DNA of 64,000 nucleotides from Apostichopus japonicus (GCF_037975245.1 NC_092567.1:355501-419500); one strand, 5' to 3'. Numbered from the stretch's first letter, positions 45,746-57,829 are shown. Program-made: numbers and translations. The notes: a model not told the origin generated them from the letters alone.

Positions 45746-46309
45746 CTACTTCTTAGTTGTCTTCTTAGGTTTGGTGGCGGACGTCTTGGGCTTAACTGTT
45801 TTCTTCGGTTTCACGGCTTTCTTGACTACGGCTTTCTTGACTACGGCTTTCTTGGTGGGTGTCTTGGTGGTTTTCTTCTTTGGCTTGGTGGTTTTCTTAG
45901 CTTTCGGTGAGGGTTTCTTTGTCTTAGCAGCAGCCTTCTTGGCCTTAGCTTTCTCTCGTACTGCGGCTTTCTTCTCCTTTTCTTTCTGTTTCTTGGCAGC
46001 TGTCTTTGCCCTTTCTTTCTCCTTCTGCGCCTTGGCTTTTTCGGCTGCCTTCGCTGAATTGGTGTCGATCTTGAAAGTTCCCGTTGCGCCGACGCCTTTG
46101 ACTTGCTTCAACACACCGGTTGCTACTCCTCTCTTGAGTGCCGAGTTGATGAGGGTGTTCTTCTTCTTTGTGTCGAACTCCATTGCTTGTAGGGTTGACT
46201 TAATGCCGGCTACGGATGAACCTCTAGCTTCATGCCTGGTTGTAATCGCCTTGACGATCATATCGAGGGTGCTTGGTTGAGCAGGTCTCTTTGCAACGAC
46301 TGCGGACAT
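45746..46309 (-). CDS. H1: Histone H1 (inverted block)
   Basis: Reference protein sequence. TATA 46396-46404, stem-loop 45702-45717. Confidence 0.96.
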   Translation of the reverse strand: MSAVVAKRPAQPSTLDMIVKAITTRHEARGSSVAGIKSTLQAMEFDTKKKNTLINSALKRGVATGVLKQVKGVGATGTFKIDTNSAKAAEKAKAQKEKERAKTAAKKQKEKEKKAAVREKAKAKKAAAKTKKPSPKAKKTTKPKKKTTKTPTKKAVVKKAVVKKAVKPKKTVKPKTSATKPKKTTKK

Positions 46310-47749
46310 CTTTCTCGTGTTGCTATTTACTGTCGGGTCAGGTTAGAACGATATCAAATGTATGTTTGTTTTGTAATTATGACTGATTCTTTTTGTTTAA
46401 TATATTAGTCCTGGCGGACGTGAACGAAACTACCCTCGATCTCTGTCTTGATTGGTCGTGGACCTAATCACACTGACGTACAAGCACTACCTGTTTTAAA
46501 CTGTTTTATTCAATTCAAAATTCTAGATACTTTCACTGCCTTTGGTAAAACCAAACCAGAATAGGCGAAAGGAGCTCAATCTAAACAATCGTGTGATAGT
46601 TTTCAAAGTACCGATTCGAAGCTTGTCGTGCTCTATTTTCGGACAAGAATAGAAGTCAAAAGTTTTCATTCGCAACTAATACATACACGTCTATATATTG
46701 TCTGGCAGTTTCAGTCACTTAAGTGTAATGAATTGAAATGAAAATTTCATCAAGAGTTAATTCAAGATGTCACCATCATAAGCGATCAGACTAAGGAGAA
46801 GTTCAACCATCCGTTAAACTTGCTTTCTGCGATATATTTTGTGTGCAATGGAACGACTGCAGACCTATGGCTTACTGCATACTAGAATTTGGGCTACGTA
46901 CCTACCATACGATACCTGCAACGAATTGCTTAGATGCCGTAATCACCTGCAATCCTCCCGAGTTTTGCACCATCGGTAGTTTATTTAGAAAGCTTTAACA
47001 TACAAGCATCCAGAGGAATGGTGATAACTGGAAACATGTACAAAAAGTCACCCTGATGTGGACTTTTCCATACGGTTAACCTTTTCGACGGATGCCCATC
47101 ACTTGATCACCACTGATTTTCTGATAATTGACCTGACTCGATTAGGAATTGCCCTCGCATTTATCGCACCGACCCTATCGTCGTGCAAAGTGTCTCCGAC
47201 AAAATTGGGACCAGCTCGCCGCAGTGACTCATATTGCAGTTAAAAGTAGTTGCGTAATTTTCGAAGATCAGGTTTGTTAGATTTTCCTTTTCCAAATTGT
47301 TAGTGGCAATCGTTTTAATAGCCCATACATAGCACAAATATCCTTATATCTATATGCACGGTTAACAACTTCGTGCGGCCGGGTGTCCGCAAGTGTGTTG
47401 GACAGCGGATTTTAAGTTTTGATTGTTTCATTAGTTTGCGTCTGGGAGTGAGAGACGATGGAAGGAAGGGATACTTCCATATTCTCGAAATTGATTATTT
47501 TCGGGATGCCCTTTCGGCTTTTGCATTTTCAACATGAAATCTGTTTGAGTTGCCGGTCTCCGTCATTTTATTGACTGAGAACTTGTGTTGTGGTGGTGTT
47601 CGGGTGGAGAGGGGGTGGGGGGGGGGATTTGATAATGAAATAAAGTAGACAAAGACAAAAGCATGTTTGAGGAGTAGCGAGAGTAGCCCTTTCAGTGATT
47701 TGGATGGCCCTTAAAAGAGCCGTTGGTTTTGAGACACGTCTGATACTGG

Positions 47750-48313
47750 CTACTTCTTAGTTGTCTTCTTAGGTTTGGTGGCGGACGTCTTGGGCTTAAC
47801 TGTTTTCTTCGGTTTCACGGCTTTCTTGACTACGGCTTTCTTGACTACGGCTTTCTTGGTGGGTGTCTTGGTGGTTTTCTTCTTTGGCTTGGTGGTTTTC
47901 TTAGCTTTCGGTGAGGGTTTCTTTGTCTTAGCAGCAGCCTTCTTGGCCTTAGCTTTCTCTCGTACTGCGGCTTTCTTCTCCTTTTCTTTCTGTTTCTTGG
48001 CAGCTGTCTTTGCCCTTTCTTTCTCCTTCTGCGCCTTGGCTTTTTCGGCTGCCTTCGCTGAATTGGTGTCGATCTTGAAAGTTCCCGTTGCGCCGACGCC
48101 TTTGACTTGCTTCAACACACCGGTTGCTACTCCTCTCTTGAGTGCCGAGTTGATGAGGGTGTTCTTCTTCTTTGTGTCGAACTCCATTGCTTGTAGGGTT
48201 GACTTAATGCCGGCTACGGATGAACCTCTAGCTTCATGCCTGGTTGTAATCGCCTTGACGATCATATCGAGGGTGCTTGGTTGAGCAGGTCTCTTTGCAA
48301 CGACTGCGGACAT
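47750..48313 (-). CDS. H1: Histone H1 (inverted block)
   Basis: Reference protein sequence. TATA 48400-48408, stem-loop 47706-47721. The adjoining spacers at about 47001 and 49005 share ACATACAAGC in place of ACATGCAAGC. Confidence 0.96.
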   Translation of the reverse strand: MSAVVAKRPAQPSTLDMIVKAITTRHEARGSSVAGIKSTLQAMEFDTKKKNTLINSALKRGVATGVLKQVKGVGATGTFKIDTNSAKAAEKAKAQKEKERAKTAAKKQKEKEKKAAVREKAKAKKAAAKTKKPSPKAKKTTKPKKKTTKTPTKKAVVKKAVVKKAVKPKKTVKPKTSATKPKKTTKK

Positions 48314-49753
48314 CTTTCTCGTGTTGCTATTTACTGTCGGGTCAGGTTAGAACGATATCAAATGTATGTTTGTTTTGTAATTATGACTGATTCTTTTTGT
48401 TTAATATATTAGTCCTGGCGGACGTGAACGAAACTACCCTCGATCTCTGTCTTGATTGGTCGTGGACCTAATCACACTGACGTACAAGCACTACCTGTTT
48501 TAAACTGTTTTATTCAATTCAAAATTCTAGATACTTTCACTGCCTTTGGTAAAACCAAACCAGAATAGGCGAAAGGAGCTCAATCTAAACAATCGTGTGA
48601 TAGTTTTCAAAGTACCGATTCGAAGCTTGTCGTGCTCTATTTTCGGACAAGAATAGAAGTCAAAAGTTTTCATTCGCAACTAATACATACACGTCTATAT
48701 ATTGTCTGGCAGTTTCAGTCACTTAAGTGTAATGAATTGAAATGAAAATTTCATCAAGAGTTAATTCAAGATGTCACCATCATAAGCGATCAGACTAAGG
48801 AGAAGTTCAACCATCCGTTAAACTTGCTTTCTGCGATATATTTTGTGTGCAATGGAACGACTGCAGACCTATGGCTTACTGCATACTAGAATTTGGGCTA
48901 CGTACCTACCATACGATACCTGCAACGAATTGCTTAGATGCCGTAATCACCTGCAATCCTCCCGAGTTTTGCACCATCGGTAGTTTATTTAGAAAGCTTT
49001 AACATACAAGCATCCAGAGGAATGGTGATAACTGGAAACATGTACAAAAAGTCACCCTGATGTGGACTTTTCCATACGGTTAACCTTTTCGACGGATGCC
49101 CATCACTTGATCACCACTGATTTTCTGATAATTGACCTGACTCGATTAGGAATTGCCCTCGCATTTATCGCACCGACCCTATCGTCGTGCAAAGTGTCTC
49201 CGACAAAATTGGGACCAGCTCGCCGCAGTGACTCATATTGCAGTTAAAAGTAGTTGCGTAATTTTCGAAGATCAGGTTTGTTAGATTTTCCTTTTCCAAA
49301 TTGTTAGTGGCAATCGTTTTAATAGCCCATACATAGCACAAATATCCTTATATCTATATGCACGGTTAACAACTTCGTGCGGCCGGGTGTCCGCAAGTGT
49401 GTTGGACAGCGGATTTTAAGTTTTGATTGTTTCATTAGTTTGCGTCTGGGAGTGAGAGACGATGGAAGGAAGGGATACTTCCATATTCTCGAAATTGATT
49501 ATTTTCGGGATGCCCTTTCGGCTTTTGCATTTTCAACATGAAATCTGTTTGAGTTGCCGGTCTCCGTCATTTTATTGACTGAGAACTTGTGTTGTGGTGG
49601 TGTTCGGGTGGAGAGGGGGTGGGGGGGGGGATTTGATAATGAAATAAAGTAGACAAAGACAAAAGCATGTTTGAGGAGTAGCGAGAGTAGCCCTTTCAGT
49701 GATTTGGATGGCCCTTAAAAGAGCCGTTGGTTTTGAGACACGTCTGATACTGG

Positions 49754-50317
49754 CTACTTCTTAGTTGTCTTCTTAGGTTTGGTGGCGGACGTCTTGGGCT
49801 TAACTGTTTTCTTCGGTTTCACGGCTTTCTTGACTACGGCTTTCTTGACTACGGCTTTCTTGGTGGGTGTCTTGGTGGTTTTCTTCTTTGGCTTGGTGGT
49901 TTTCTTAGCTTTCGGTGAGGGTTTCTTTGTCTTAGCAGCAGCCTTCTTGGCCTTAGCTTTCTCTCGTACTGCGGCTTTCTTCTCCTTTTCTTTCTGTTTC
50001 TTGGCAGCTGTCTTTGCCCTTTCTTTCTCCTTCTGCGCCTTGGCTTTTTCGGCTGCCTTCGCTGAATTGGTGTCGATCTTGAAAGTTCCCGTTGCGCCGA
50101 CGCCTTTGACTTGCTTCAACACACCGGTTGCTACTCCTCTCTTGAGTGCCGAGTTGATGAGGGTGTTCTTCTTCTTTGTGTCGAACTCCATTGCTTGTAG
50201 GGTTGACTTAATGCCGGCTACGGATGAACCTCTAGCTTCATGCCTGGTTGTAATCGCCTTGACGATCATATCGAGGGTGCTTGGTTGAGCAGGTCTCTTT
50301 GCAACGACTGCGGACAT
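49754..50317 (-). CDS. H1: Histone H1 with promoter replaced by an inverted LINE end
   Basis: Reference protein sequence. The upstream flank keeps the H1 5' UTR only up to 50390, where the inverted LINE 3' end begins. No TATA-bearing H1 flank follows on this strand, unlike genes behind A, B, C or F. Stem-loop 49710-49725. Confidence 0.95.
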   Translation of the reverse strand: MSAVVAKRPAQPSTLDMIVKAITTRHEARGSSVAGIKSTLQAMEFDTKKKNTLINSALKRGVATGVLKQVKGVGATGTFKIDTNSAKAAEKAKAQKEKERAKTAAKKQKEKEKKAAVREKAKAKKAAAKTKKPSPKAKKTTKPKKKTTKTPTKKAVVKKAVVKKAVKPKKTVKPKTSATKPKKTTKK

Positions 50318-50390
50318 CTTTCTCGTGTTGCTATTTACTGTCGGGTCAGGTTAGAACGATATCAAATGTATGTTTGTTTTGTAATTATGA

Positions 50391-50476
50391 GTAGTAGTAA
50401 ACGAAATTTTACCCCTGATCGACCTCGCAAGAGGTCCTGCGGGGGATAATAGAATTGTTTTCAAAGAAAAGACAAC

Positions 50477-50518
<42 letters not shown>

Positions 50519-51294
50519 CTGGGGATCAGTTGTCTTTGTTGAGCCAGGGAATGGTTGATAAGTGAAGTATCGTTACAATAGCATTGAATAGAAAGCCATG
50601 GGTGAATGGAGGAAAGAACCCGAAGTCAGGGGACAAAGGAGACAAAGGGCTAGCGAGGGAGAGATTTCTATTGATTGGGGTTTAAGTTCTTAAGTACTAA
50701 GGAATGAAAAGACAGATTGGTTTCGTTTATTCGGGAAGTGTGTGTTTACGACTTGGTATTTCAGGAAAAGATCTTTGATTAAAGGGTCTTTATCGAGGTT
50801 GTTTTGGTATAGGTTAATGTTAAATTCTTCAAGAAGTTTAAAAATAGGAGTTGTGTTGCCTGCATGAAGAACATGCCAGGTTCCGATATAAGAAGGGATT
50901 TTCAGTGCAATTCGATAGGCTGTTGTATGGATTCTGTTTAAAACTTGTTTGTTGCTATTAGAAATGGAAAGCAGGGAGATGCTCCCGTAGCTGAGGATCG
51001 GCTTTATTTTGGTTTTATAGATACGGATAATAGTATTCGGAGGGAAGTTATACTTGTGTGAAAGGATTTGAAGGAATTTAAGTAGAGACCAACAGCGCCC
51101 TGCAGTTCTAGCACAATGGAGTTTAAACGTGAGTTTGTTATCAAAAGTTATGCCAAGGAAAGTTGCACTAGGAGAGGCAGTGATTGGAATGTTAAAAAGG
51201 TTGATTTTAGATATATGATATCGTTGTTTTGAGTTTTGAAAGGAAAAGTTAACTAGCTTAGATTTTGAAGGATTTATTTTTACTCTCCATTTTG
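50391..51294 (-). mobile_element. 5'-truncated LINE copy, left half of the 5'-to-5' pair
   Basis: About 0.9 kb of the A/C family on the minus strand, corresponding to A positions 7212 to 8103. Its 3' tail (reverse of GTTTACTACTAC) abuts the H1 flank at 50390. Poly(A) run of 41 (50478-50518). The 5' break lies in RT motif D and meets the opposite copy over the shared bases TTTG (51291-51294). Confidence 0.92.
50690..51292 (-). pseudogene. ORF2 C-terminal fragment (residues about 727-926)
   Basis: Begins at KWRVKINPSKS just after the YADD region and runs to the normal stop. It lacks endonuclease and RT motifs A-C. The frame stays open ten codons past the breakpoint into antisense of the neighbouring copy (to 51322), which is accidental. 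Confidence 0.9.
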
Positions 51295-51409
51295 TCCCCT
51301 GACTTCGGGTTCTTTCCTCCATTCACCCATGGCTTTCTATTCAATGCTATTGTAACGATACTTCACTTATCAACCATTCCCTGGCTCAACAAAGACAACT
51401 GATCCCCAG

Positions 51410-51449
<40 letters not shown>

Positions 51450-51535
51450 GTTGTCTTTTCTTTGAAAACAATTCTATTATCCCCCGCAGGACCTCTTGCG
51501 AGGTCGATCAGGGGTAAAATTTCGTTTACTACTAC
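51291..51535 (+). mobile_element. 5'-truncated LINE copy, right half of the 5'-to-5' pair
   Basis: About 245 bp of 3' UTR only, from TTTGTCCCCTGACTTCGG to GTTTACTACTAC, then the H1 flank TCATAATTACAAAAC at 51536. Poly(A) run 51410-51448. Includes the terminal hairpin. Together with the left half it forms an inverted pair with both 3' ends outward. Confidence 0.92.
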
Positions 51536-51608
51536 TCATAATTACAAAACAAACATACATTTGATATCGTTCTAACCTGACCCGACAGTAAATAGCAACA
51601 CGAGAAAG

Positions 51609-52172
51609 ATGTCCGCAGTCGTTGCAAAGAGACCTGCTCAACCAAGCACCCTCGATATGATCGTCAAGGCGATTACAACCAGGCATGAAGCTAGAGGTTC
51701 ATCCGTAGCCGGCATTAAGTCAACCCTACAAGCAATGGAGTTCGACACAAAGAAGAAGAACACCCTCATCAACTCGGCACTCAAGAGAGGAGTAGCAACC
51801 GGTGTGTTGAAGCAAGTCAAAGGCGTCGGCGCAACGGGAACTTTCAAGATCGACACCAATTCAGCGAAGGCAGCCGAAAAAGCCAAGGCGCAGAAGGAGA
51901 AAGAAAGGGCAAAGACAGCTGCCAAGAAACAGAAAGAAAAGGAGAAGAAAGCCGCAGTACGAGAGAAAGCTAAGGCCAAGAAGGCTGCTGCTAAGACAAA
52001 GAAACCCTCACCGAAAGCTAAGAAAACCACCAAGCCAAAGAAGAAAACCACCAAGACACCCACCAAGAAAGCCGTAGTCAAGAAAGCCGTAGTCAAGAAA
52101 GCCGTGAAACCGAAGAAAACAGTTAAGCCCAAGACGTCCGCCACCAAACCTAAGAAGACAACTAAGAAGTAG
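51609..52172 (+). CDS. H1: Histone H1 with promoter replaced by a LINE end
   Basis: Reference protein sequence. The upstream flank begins at 51536 directly after the truncated LINE. The TATA half of this site is not upstream and appears instead to be at the 38.3-kb junction. Stem-loop 52201-52216. Confidence 0.95.
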   Translation: MSAVVAKRPAQPSTLDMIVKAITTRHEARGSSVAGIKSTLQAMEFDTKKKNTLINSALKRGVATGVLKQVKGVGATGTFKIDTNSAKAAEKAKAQKEKERAKTAAKKQKEKEKKAAVREKAKAKKAAAKTKKPSPKAKKTTKPKKKTTKTPTKKAVVKKAVVKKAVKPKKTVKPKTSATKPKKTTKK

Positions 52173-53613
52173 CCAGTATCAGACGTGTCTCAAAACCAAC
52201 GGCTCTTTTAAGGGCCATCCAAATCACTGAAAGGGCTACTCTCGCTACTCCTCAAACATGCTTTTGTCTTTGTCTACTTTATTTCATTATCAAATCCCCC
52301 CCCCCCACCCCCTCTCCACCCGAACACCACCACAACACAAGTTCTCAGTCAATAAAATGACGGAGACCGGCAACTCAAACAGATTTCATGTTGAAAATGC
52401 AAAAGCCGAAAGGGCATCCCGAAAATAATCAATTTCGAGAATATGGAAGTATCCCTTCCTTCCATCGTCTCTCACTCCCAGACGCAAACTAATGAAACAA
52501 TCAAAACTTAAAATCCGCTGTCCAACACACTTGCGGACACCCGGCCGCACGAAGTTGTTAACCGTGCATATAGATATAAGGATATTTGTGCTATGTATGG
52601 GCTATTAAAACGATTGCCACTAACAATTTGGAAAAGGAAAATCTAACAAACCTGATCTTCGAAAATTACGCAACTACTTTTAACTGCAATATGAGTCACT
52701 GCGGCGAGCTGGTCCCAATTTTGTCGGAGACACTTTGCACGACGATAGGGTCGGTGCGATAAATGCGAGGGCAATTCCTAATCGAGTCAGGTCAATTATC
52801 AGAAAATCAGTGGTGATCAAGTGATGGGCATCCGTCGAAAAGGTTAACCGTATGGAAAAGTCCACATCAGGGTGACTTTTTGTACATGTTTCCAGTTATC
52901 ACCATTCCTCTGGATGCTTGCATGTTAAAGCTTTCTAAATAAACTACCGATGGTGCAAAACTCGGGAGGATTGCAGGTGATTACGGCATCTAAGCAATTC
53001 GTTGCAGGTATCGTATGGTAGGTACGTAGCCCAAATTCTAGTATGCAGTAAGCCATAGGTCTGCAGTCGTTCCATTGCACACAAAATATATCGCAGAAAG
53101 CAAGTTTAACGGATGGTTGAACTTCTCCTTAGTCTGATCGCTTATGATGGTGACATCTTGAATTAACTCTTGATGAAATTTTCATTTCAATTCATTACAC
53201 TTAAGTGACTGAAACTGCCAGACAATATATAGACGTGTATGTATTAGTTGCGAATGAAAACTTTTGACTTCTATTCTTGTCCGAAAATAGAGCACGACAA
53301 GCTTCGAATCGGTACTTTGAAAACTATCACACGATTGTTTAGATTGAGCTCCTTTCGCCTATTCTGGTTTGGTTTTACCAAAGGCAGTGAAAGTATCTAG
53401 AATTTTGAATTGAATAAAACAGTTTAAAACAGGTAGTGCTTGTACGTCAGTGTGATTAGGTCCACGACCAATCAAGACAGAGATCGAGGGTAGTTTCGTT
53501 CACGTCCGCCAGGACTAATATATTAAACAAAAAGAATCAGTCATAATTACAAAACAAACATACATTTGATATCGTTCTAACCTGACCCGACAGTAAATAG
53601 CAACACGAGAAAG

Positions 53614-54177
53614 ATGTCCGCAGTCGTTGCAAAGAGACCTGCTCAACCAAGCACCCTCGATATGATCGTCAAGGCGATTACAACCAGGCATGAAGCTAGA
53701 GGTTCATCCGTAGCCGGCATTAAGTCAACCCTACAAGCAATGGAGTTCGACACAAAGAAGAAGAACACCCTCATCAACTCGGCACTCAAGAGAGGAGTAG
53801 CAACCGGTGTGTTGAAGCAAGTCAAAGGCGTCGGCGCAACGGGAACTTTCAAGATCGACACCAATTCAGCGAAGGCAGCCGAAAAAGCCAAGGCGCAGAA
53901 GGAGAAAGAAAGGGCAAAGACAGCTGCCAAGAAACAGAAAGAAAAGGAGAAGAAAGCCGCAGTACGAGAGAAAGCTAAGGCCAAGAAGGCTGCTGCTAAG
54001 ACAAAGAAACCCTCACCGAAAGCTAAGAAAACCACCAAGCCAAAGAAGAAAACCACCAAGACACCCACCAAGAAAGCCGTAGTCAAGAAAGCCGTAGTCA
54101 AGAAAGCCGTGAAACCGAAGAAAACAGTTAAGCCCAAGACGTCCGCCACCAAACCTAAGAAGACAACTAAGAAGTAG
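53614..54177 (+). CDS. H1: Histone H1
   Basis: Reference protein sequence, intact promoter. TATA 53519-53527, stem-loop 54206-54221. The poly-C/CCACCCC tract is shortened (near 54300), a deletion shared with the next unit. Confidence 0.96.
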   Translation: MSAVVAKRPAQPSTLDMIVKAITTRHEARGSSVAGIKSTLQAMEFDTKKKNTLINSALKRGVATGVLKQVKGVGATGTFKIDTNSAKAAEKAKAQKEKERAKTAAKKQKEKEKKAAVREKAKAKKAAAKTKKPSPKAKKTTKPKKKTTKTPTKKAVVKKAVVKKAVKPKKTVKPKTSATKPKKTTKK

Positions 54178-55606
54178 CCAGTATCAGACGTGTCTCAAAA
54201 CCAACGGCTCTTTTAAGGGCCATCCAAATCACTGAAAGGGCTACTCTCGCTACTCCTCAAACATGCTTTTGTCTTTGTCTACTTTATTTCATTATCAAAT
54301 CCCCCTCTCCACCCGAACACCACCACAACACAAGTTCTCAGTCAATAAAATGACGGAGACCGGCAACTCAAACAGATTTCATGTTGAAAATGCAAAAGCC
54401 GAAAGGGCATCCCGAAAATAATCAATTTCGAGAATATGGAAGTATCCCTTCCTTCCATCGTCTCTCACTCCCAGACGCAAACTAATGAAACAATCAAAAC
54501 TTAAAATCCGCTGTCCAACACACTTGCGGACACCCGGCCGCACGAAGTTGTTAACCGTGCATATAGATATAAGGATATTTGTGCTATGTATGGGCTATTA
54601 AAACGATTGCCACTAACAATTTGGAAAAGGAAAATCTAACAAACCTGATCTTCGAAAATTACGCAACTACTTTTAACTGCAATATGAGTCACTGCGGCGA
54701 GCTGGTCCCAATTTTGTCGGAGACACTTTGCACGACGATAGGGTCGGTGCGATAAATGCGAGGGCAATTCCTAATCGAGTCAGGTCAATTATCAGAAAAT
54801 CAGTGGTGATCAAGTGATGGGCATCCGTCGAAAAGGTTAACCGTATGGAAAAGTCCACATCAGGGTGACTTTTTGTACATGTTTCCAGTTATCACCATTC
54901 CTCTGGATGCTTGCATGTTAAAGCTTTCTAAATAAACTACCGATGGTGCAAAACTCGGGAGGATTGCAGGTGATTACGGCATCTAAGCAATTCGTTGCAG
55001 GTATCGTATGGTAGGTACGTAGCCCAAATTCTAGTATGCAGTAAGCCATAGGTCTGCAGTCGTTCCATTGCACACAAAATATATCGCAGAAAGCAAGTTT
55101 AACGGATGGTTGAACTTCTCCTTAGTCTGATCGCTTATGATGGTGACATCTTGAATTAACTCTTGATGAAATTTTCATTTCAATTCATTACACTTAAGTG
55201 ACTGAAACTGCCAGACAATATATAGACGTGTATGTATTAGTTGCGAATGAAAACTTTTGACTTCTATTCTTGTCCGAAAATAGAGCACGACAAGCTTCGA
55301 ATCGGTACTTTGAAAACTATCACACGATTGTTTAGATTGAGCTCCTTTCGCCTATTCTGGTTTGGTTTTACCAAAGGCAGTGAAAGTATCTAGAATTTTG
55401 AATTGAATAAAACAGTTTAAAACAGGTAGTGCTTGTACGTCAGTGTGATTAGGTCCACGACCAATCAAGACAGAGATCGAGGGTAGTTTCGTTCACGTCC
55501 GCCAGGACTAATATATTAAACAAAAAGAATCAGTCATAATTACAAAACAAACATACATTTGATATCGTTCTAACCTGACCCGACAGTAAATAGCAACACG
55601 AGAAAG

Positions 55607-56170
55607 ATGTCCGCAGTCGTTGCAAAGAGACCTGCTCAACCAAGCACCCTCGATATGATCGTCAAGGCGATTACAACCAGGCATGAAGCTAGAGGTTCAT
55701 CCGTAGCCGGCATTAAGTCAACCCTACAAGCAATGGAGTTCGACACAAAGAAGAAGAACACCCTCATCAACTCGGCACTCAAGAGAGGAGTAGCAACCGG
55801 TGTGTTGAAGCAAGTCAAAGGCGTCGGCGCAACGGGAACTTTCAAGATCGACACCAATTCAGCGAAGGCAGCCGAAAAAGCCAAGGCGCAGAAGGAGAAA
55901 GAAAGGGCAAAGACAGCTGCCAAGAAACAGAAAGAAAAGGAGAAGAAAGCCGCAGTACGAGAGAAAGCTAAGGCCAAGAAGGCTGCTGCTAAGACAAAGA
56001 AACCCTCACCGAAAGCTAAGAAAACCACCAAGCCAAAGAAGAAAACCACCAAGACACCCACCAAGAAAGCCGTAGTCAAGAAAGCCGTAGTCAAGAAAGC
56101 CGTGAAACCGAAGAAAACAGTTAAGCCCAAGACGTCCGCCACCAAACCTAAGAAGACAACTAAGAAGTAG
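55607..56170 (+). CDS. H1: Histone H1
   Basis: Reference protein sequence, intact promoter. TATA 55512-55520, stem-loop 56199-56214. Same poly-C deletion (near 56293). Its spacer ends at element F. Confidence 0.96.
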   Translation: MSAVVAKRPAQPSTLDMIVKAITTRHEARGSSVAGIKSTLQAMEFDTKKKNTLINSALKRGVATGVLKQVKGVGATGTFKIDTNSAKAAEKAKAQKEKERAKTAAKKQKEKEKKAAVREKAKAKKAAAKTKKPSPKAKKTTKPKKKTTKTPTKKAVVKKAVVKKAVKPKKTVKPKTSATKPKKTTKK

Positions 56171-57829
56171 CCAGTATCAGACGTGTCTCAAAACCAACGG
56201 CTCTTTTAAGGGCCATCCAAATCACTGAAAGGGCTACTCTCGCTACTCCTCAAACATGCTTTTGTCTTTGTCTACTTTATTTCATTATCAAATCCCCCTC
56301 TCCACCCGAACACCACCACAACACAAGTTCTCAGTCAATAAAATGACGGAGACCGGCAACTCAAACAGATTTCATGTTGAAAATGCAAAAGCCGAAAGGG
56401 CATCCCGAAAATAATCAATTTCGAGAATATGGAAGTATCCCTTCCTTCCATCGTCTCTCACTCCCAGACGCAAACTAATGAAACAATCAAAACTTAAAAT
56501 CCGCTGTCCAACACACTTGCGGACACCCGGCCGCACGAAGTTGTTAACCGTGCATATAGATATAAGGATATTTGTGCTATGTATGGGCTATTAAAACGAT
56601 TGCCACTAACAATTTGGAAAAGGAAAATCTAACAAACCTGATCTTCGAAAATTACGCAACTACTTTTAACTGCAATATGAGTCACTGCGGCGAGCTGGTC
56701 CCAATTTTGTCGGAGACACTTTGCACGACGATAGGGTCGGTGCGATAAATGCGAGGGCAATTCCTAATCGAGTCAGGTCAATTATCAGAAAATCAGTGGT
56801 GATCAAGTGATGGGCATCCGTCGAAAAGGTTAACCGTATGGAAAAGTCCACATCAGGGTGACTTTTTGTACATGTTTCCAGTTATCACCATTCCTCTGGA
56901 TGCTTGCATGTTAAAGCTTTCTAAATAAACTACCGATGGTGCAAAACTCGGGAGGATTGCAGGTGATTACGGCATCTAAGCAATTCGTTGCAGGTATCGT
57001 ATGGTAGGTACGTAGCCCAAATTCTAGTATGCAGTAAGCCATAGGTCTGCAGTCGTTCCATTGCACACAAAATATATCGCAGAAAGCAAGTTTAACGGAT
57101 GGTTGAACTTCTCCTTAGTCTGATCGCTTATGATGGTGACATCTTGAATTAACTCTTGATGAAATTTTCATTTCAATTCATTACACTTAAGTGACTGAAA
57201 CTGCCAGACAATATATAGACGTGTATGTATTAGTTGCGAATGAAAACTTTTGACTTCTATTCTTGTCCGAAAATAGAGCACGACAAGCTTCGAATCGGTA
57301 CTTTGAAAACTATCACACGATTGTTTAGATTGAGCTCCTTTCGCCTATTCTGGTTTGGTTTTACCAAAGGCAGTGAAAGTATCTAGAATTTTGAATTGAA
57401 TAAAACAGTTTAAAACAGGTAGTGCTTGTACGTCAGTGTGATTAGGTCCACGACCAATCAAGACAGAGATCGAGGGTAGTTTCGTTCACGTCCGCCAGGA
57501 CTAATATATTAAACAAAAAGAATCAGTCATAATTCTTACAATACATCTTTGTTGTCATGGTTACGTTCACGTCAGCAGTATTATACACCGTCCCGTGAGC
57601 CTCCACTCCGGACTTACCCGCCACTTTCTCCAATACGCGTCCTTTGCTACCATTACTGTGCTACGAAGCCAATCTCAATCCATAAGTGCCTCATCATAAG
57701 GAGTTTTTTATTTTTTCCGTCCGCCGCCTTAGGCTGGAGACAAATTTTCTCTGGTAAATGAAGTTTTGCTCGATTTTTCATTGTACAAGAAGCCATTTAG
57801 ATCCAAAAGGGAGGGGCTGTTTTGCCATT

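Larger units (their letters stand above)
38358..50390 (-). repeat. Inverted block of six H1 units
   Basis: Six H1 genes on the minus strand with spacing of 2002-2005 bp. The block begins at 38358 with the reverse complement of the H1 target-site motif CAGTCATAATTAC and ends at 50390 with the same motif abutting an inverted retrotransposon 3' end. Unit variants of the neighbouring left block (an extra KKAVV in the 36378 gene, a C-to-A change near 38142) are absent from the first inverted unit. This fits an inverted segment better than a fresh palindromic duplication. Confidence 0.93.

Noticed and set aside
26360-50390. Breakage-fusion or sister-chromatid palindrome as the origin of the inverted block
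   Set aside because: The arms do not mirror each other's private variants, and the far end is bounded by truncated LINEs. An inversion fits better, though later conversion could hide symmetry.
57549-57761. 70-codon frame in the element F 5' UTR
   Set aside because: No counterpart in A or C and overlapped by the transposon leader.
57758-57829. Upstream in-frame ATG extending element F ORF1 by 24 codons
   Set aside because: The extension corresponds to 5' UTR in the other family, and the downstream ATG aligns with the start of A and C ORF1.
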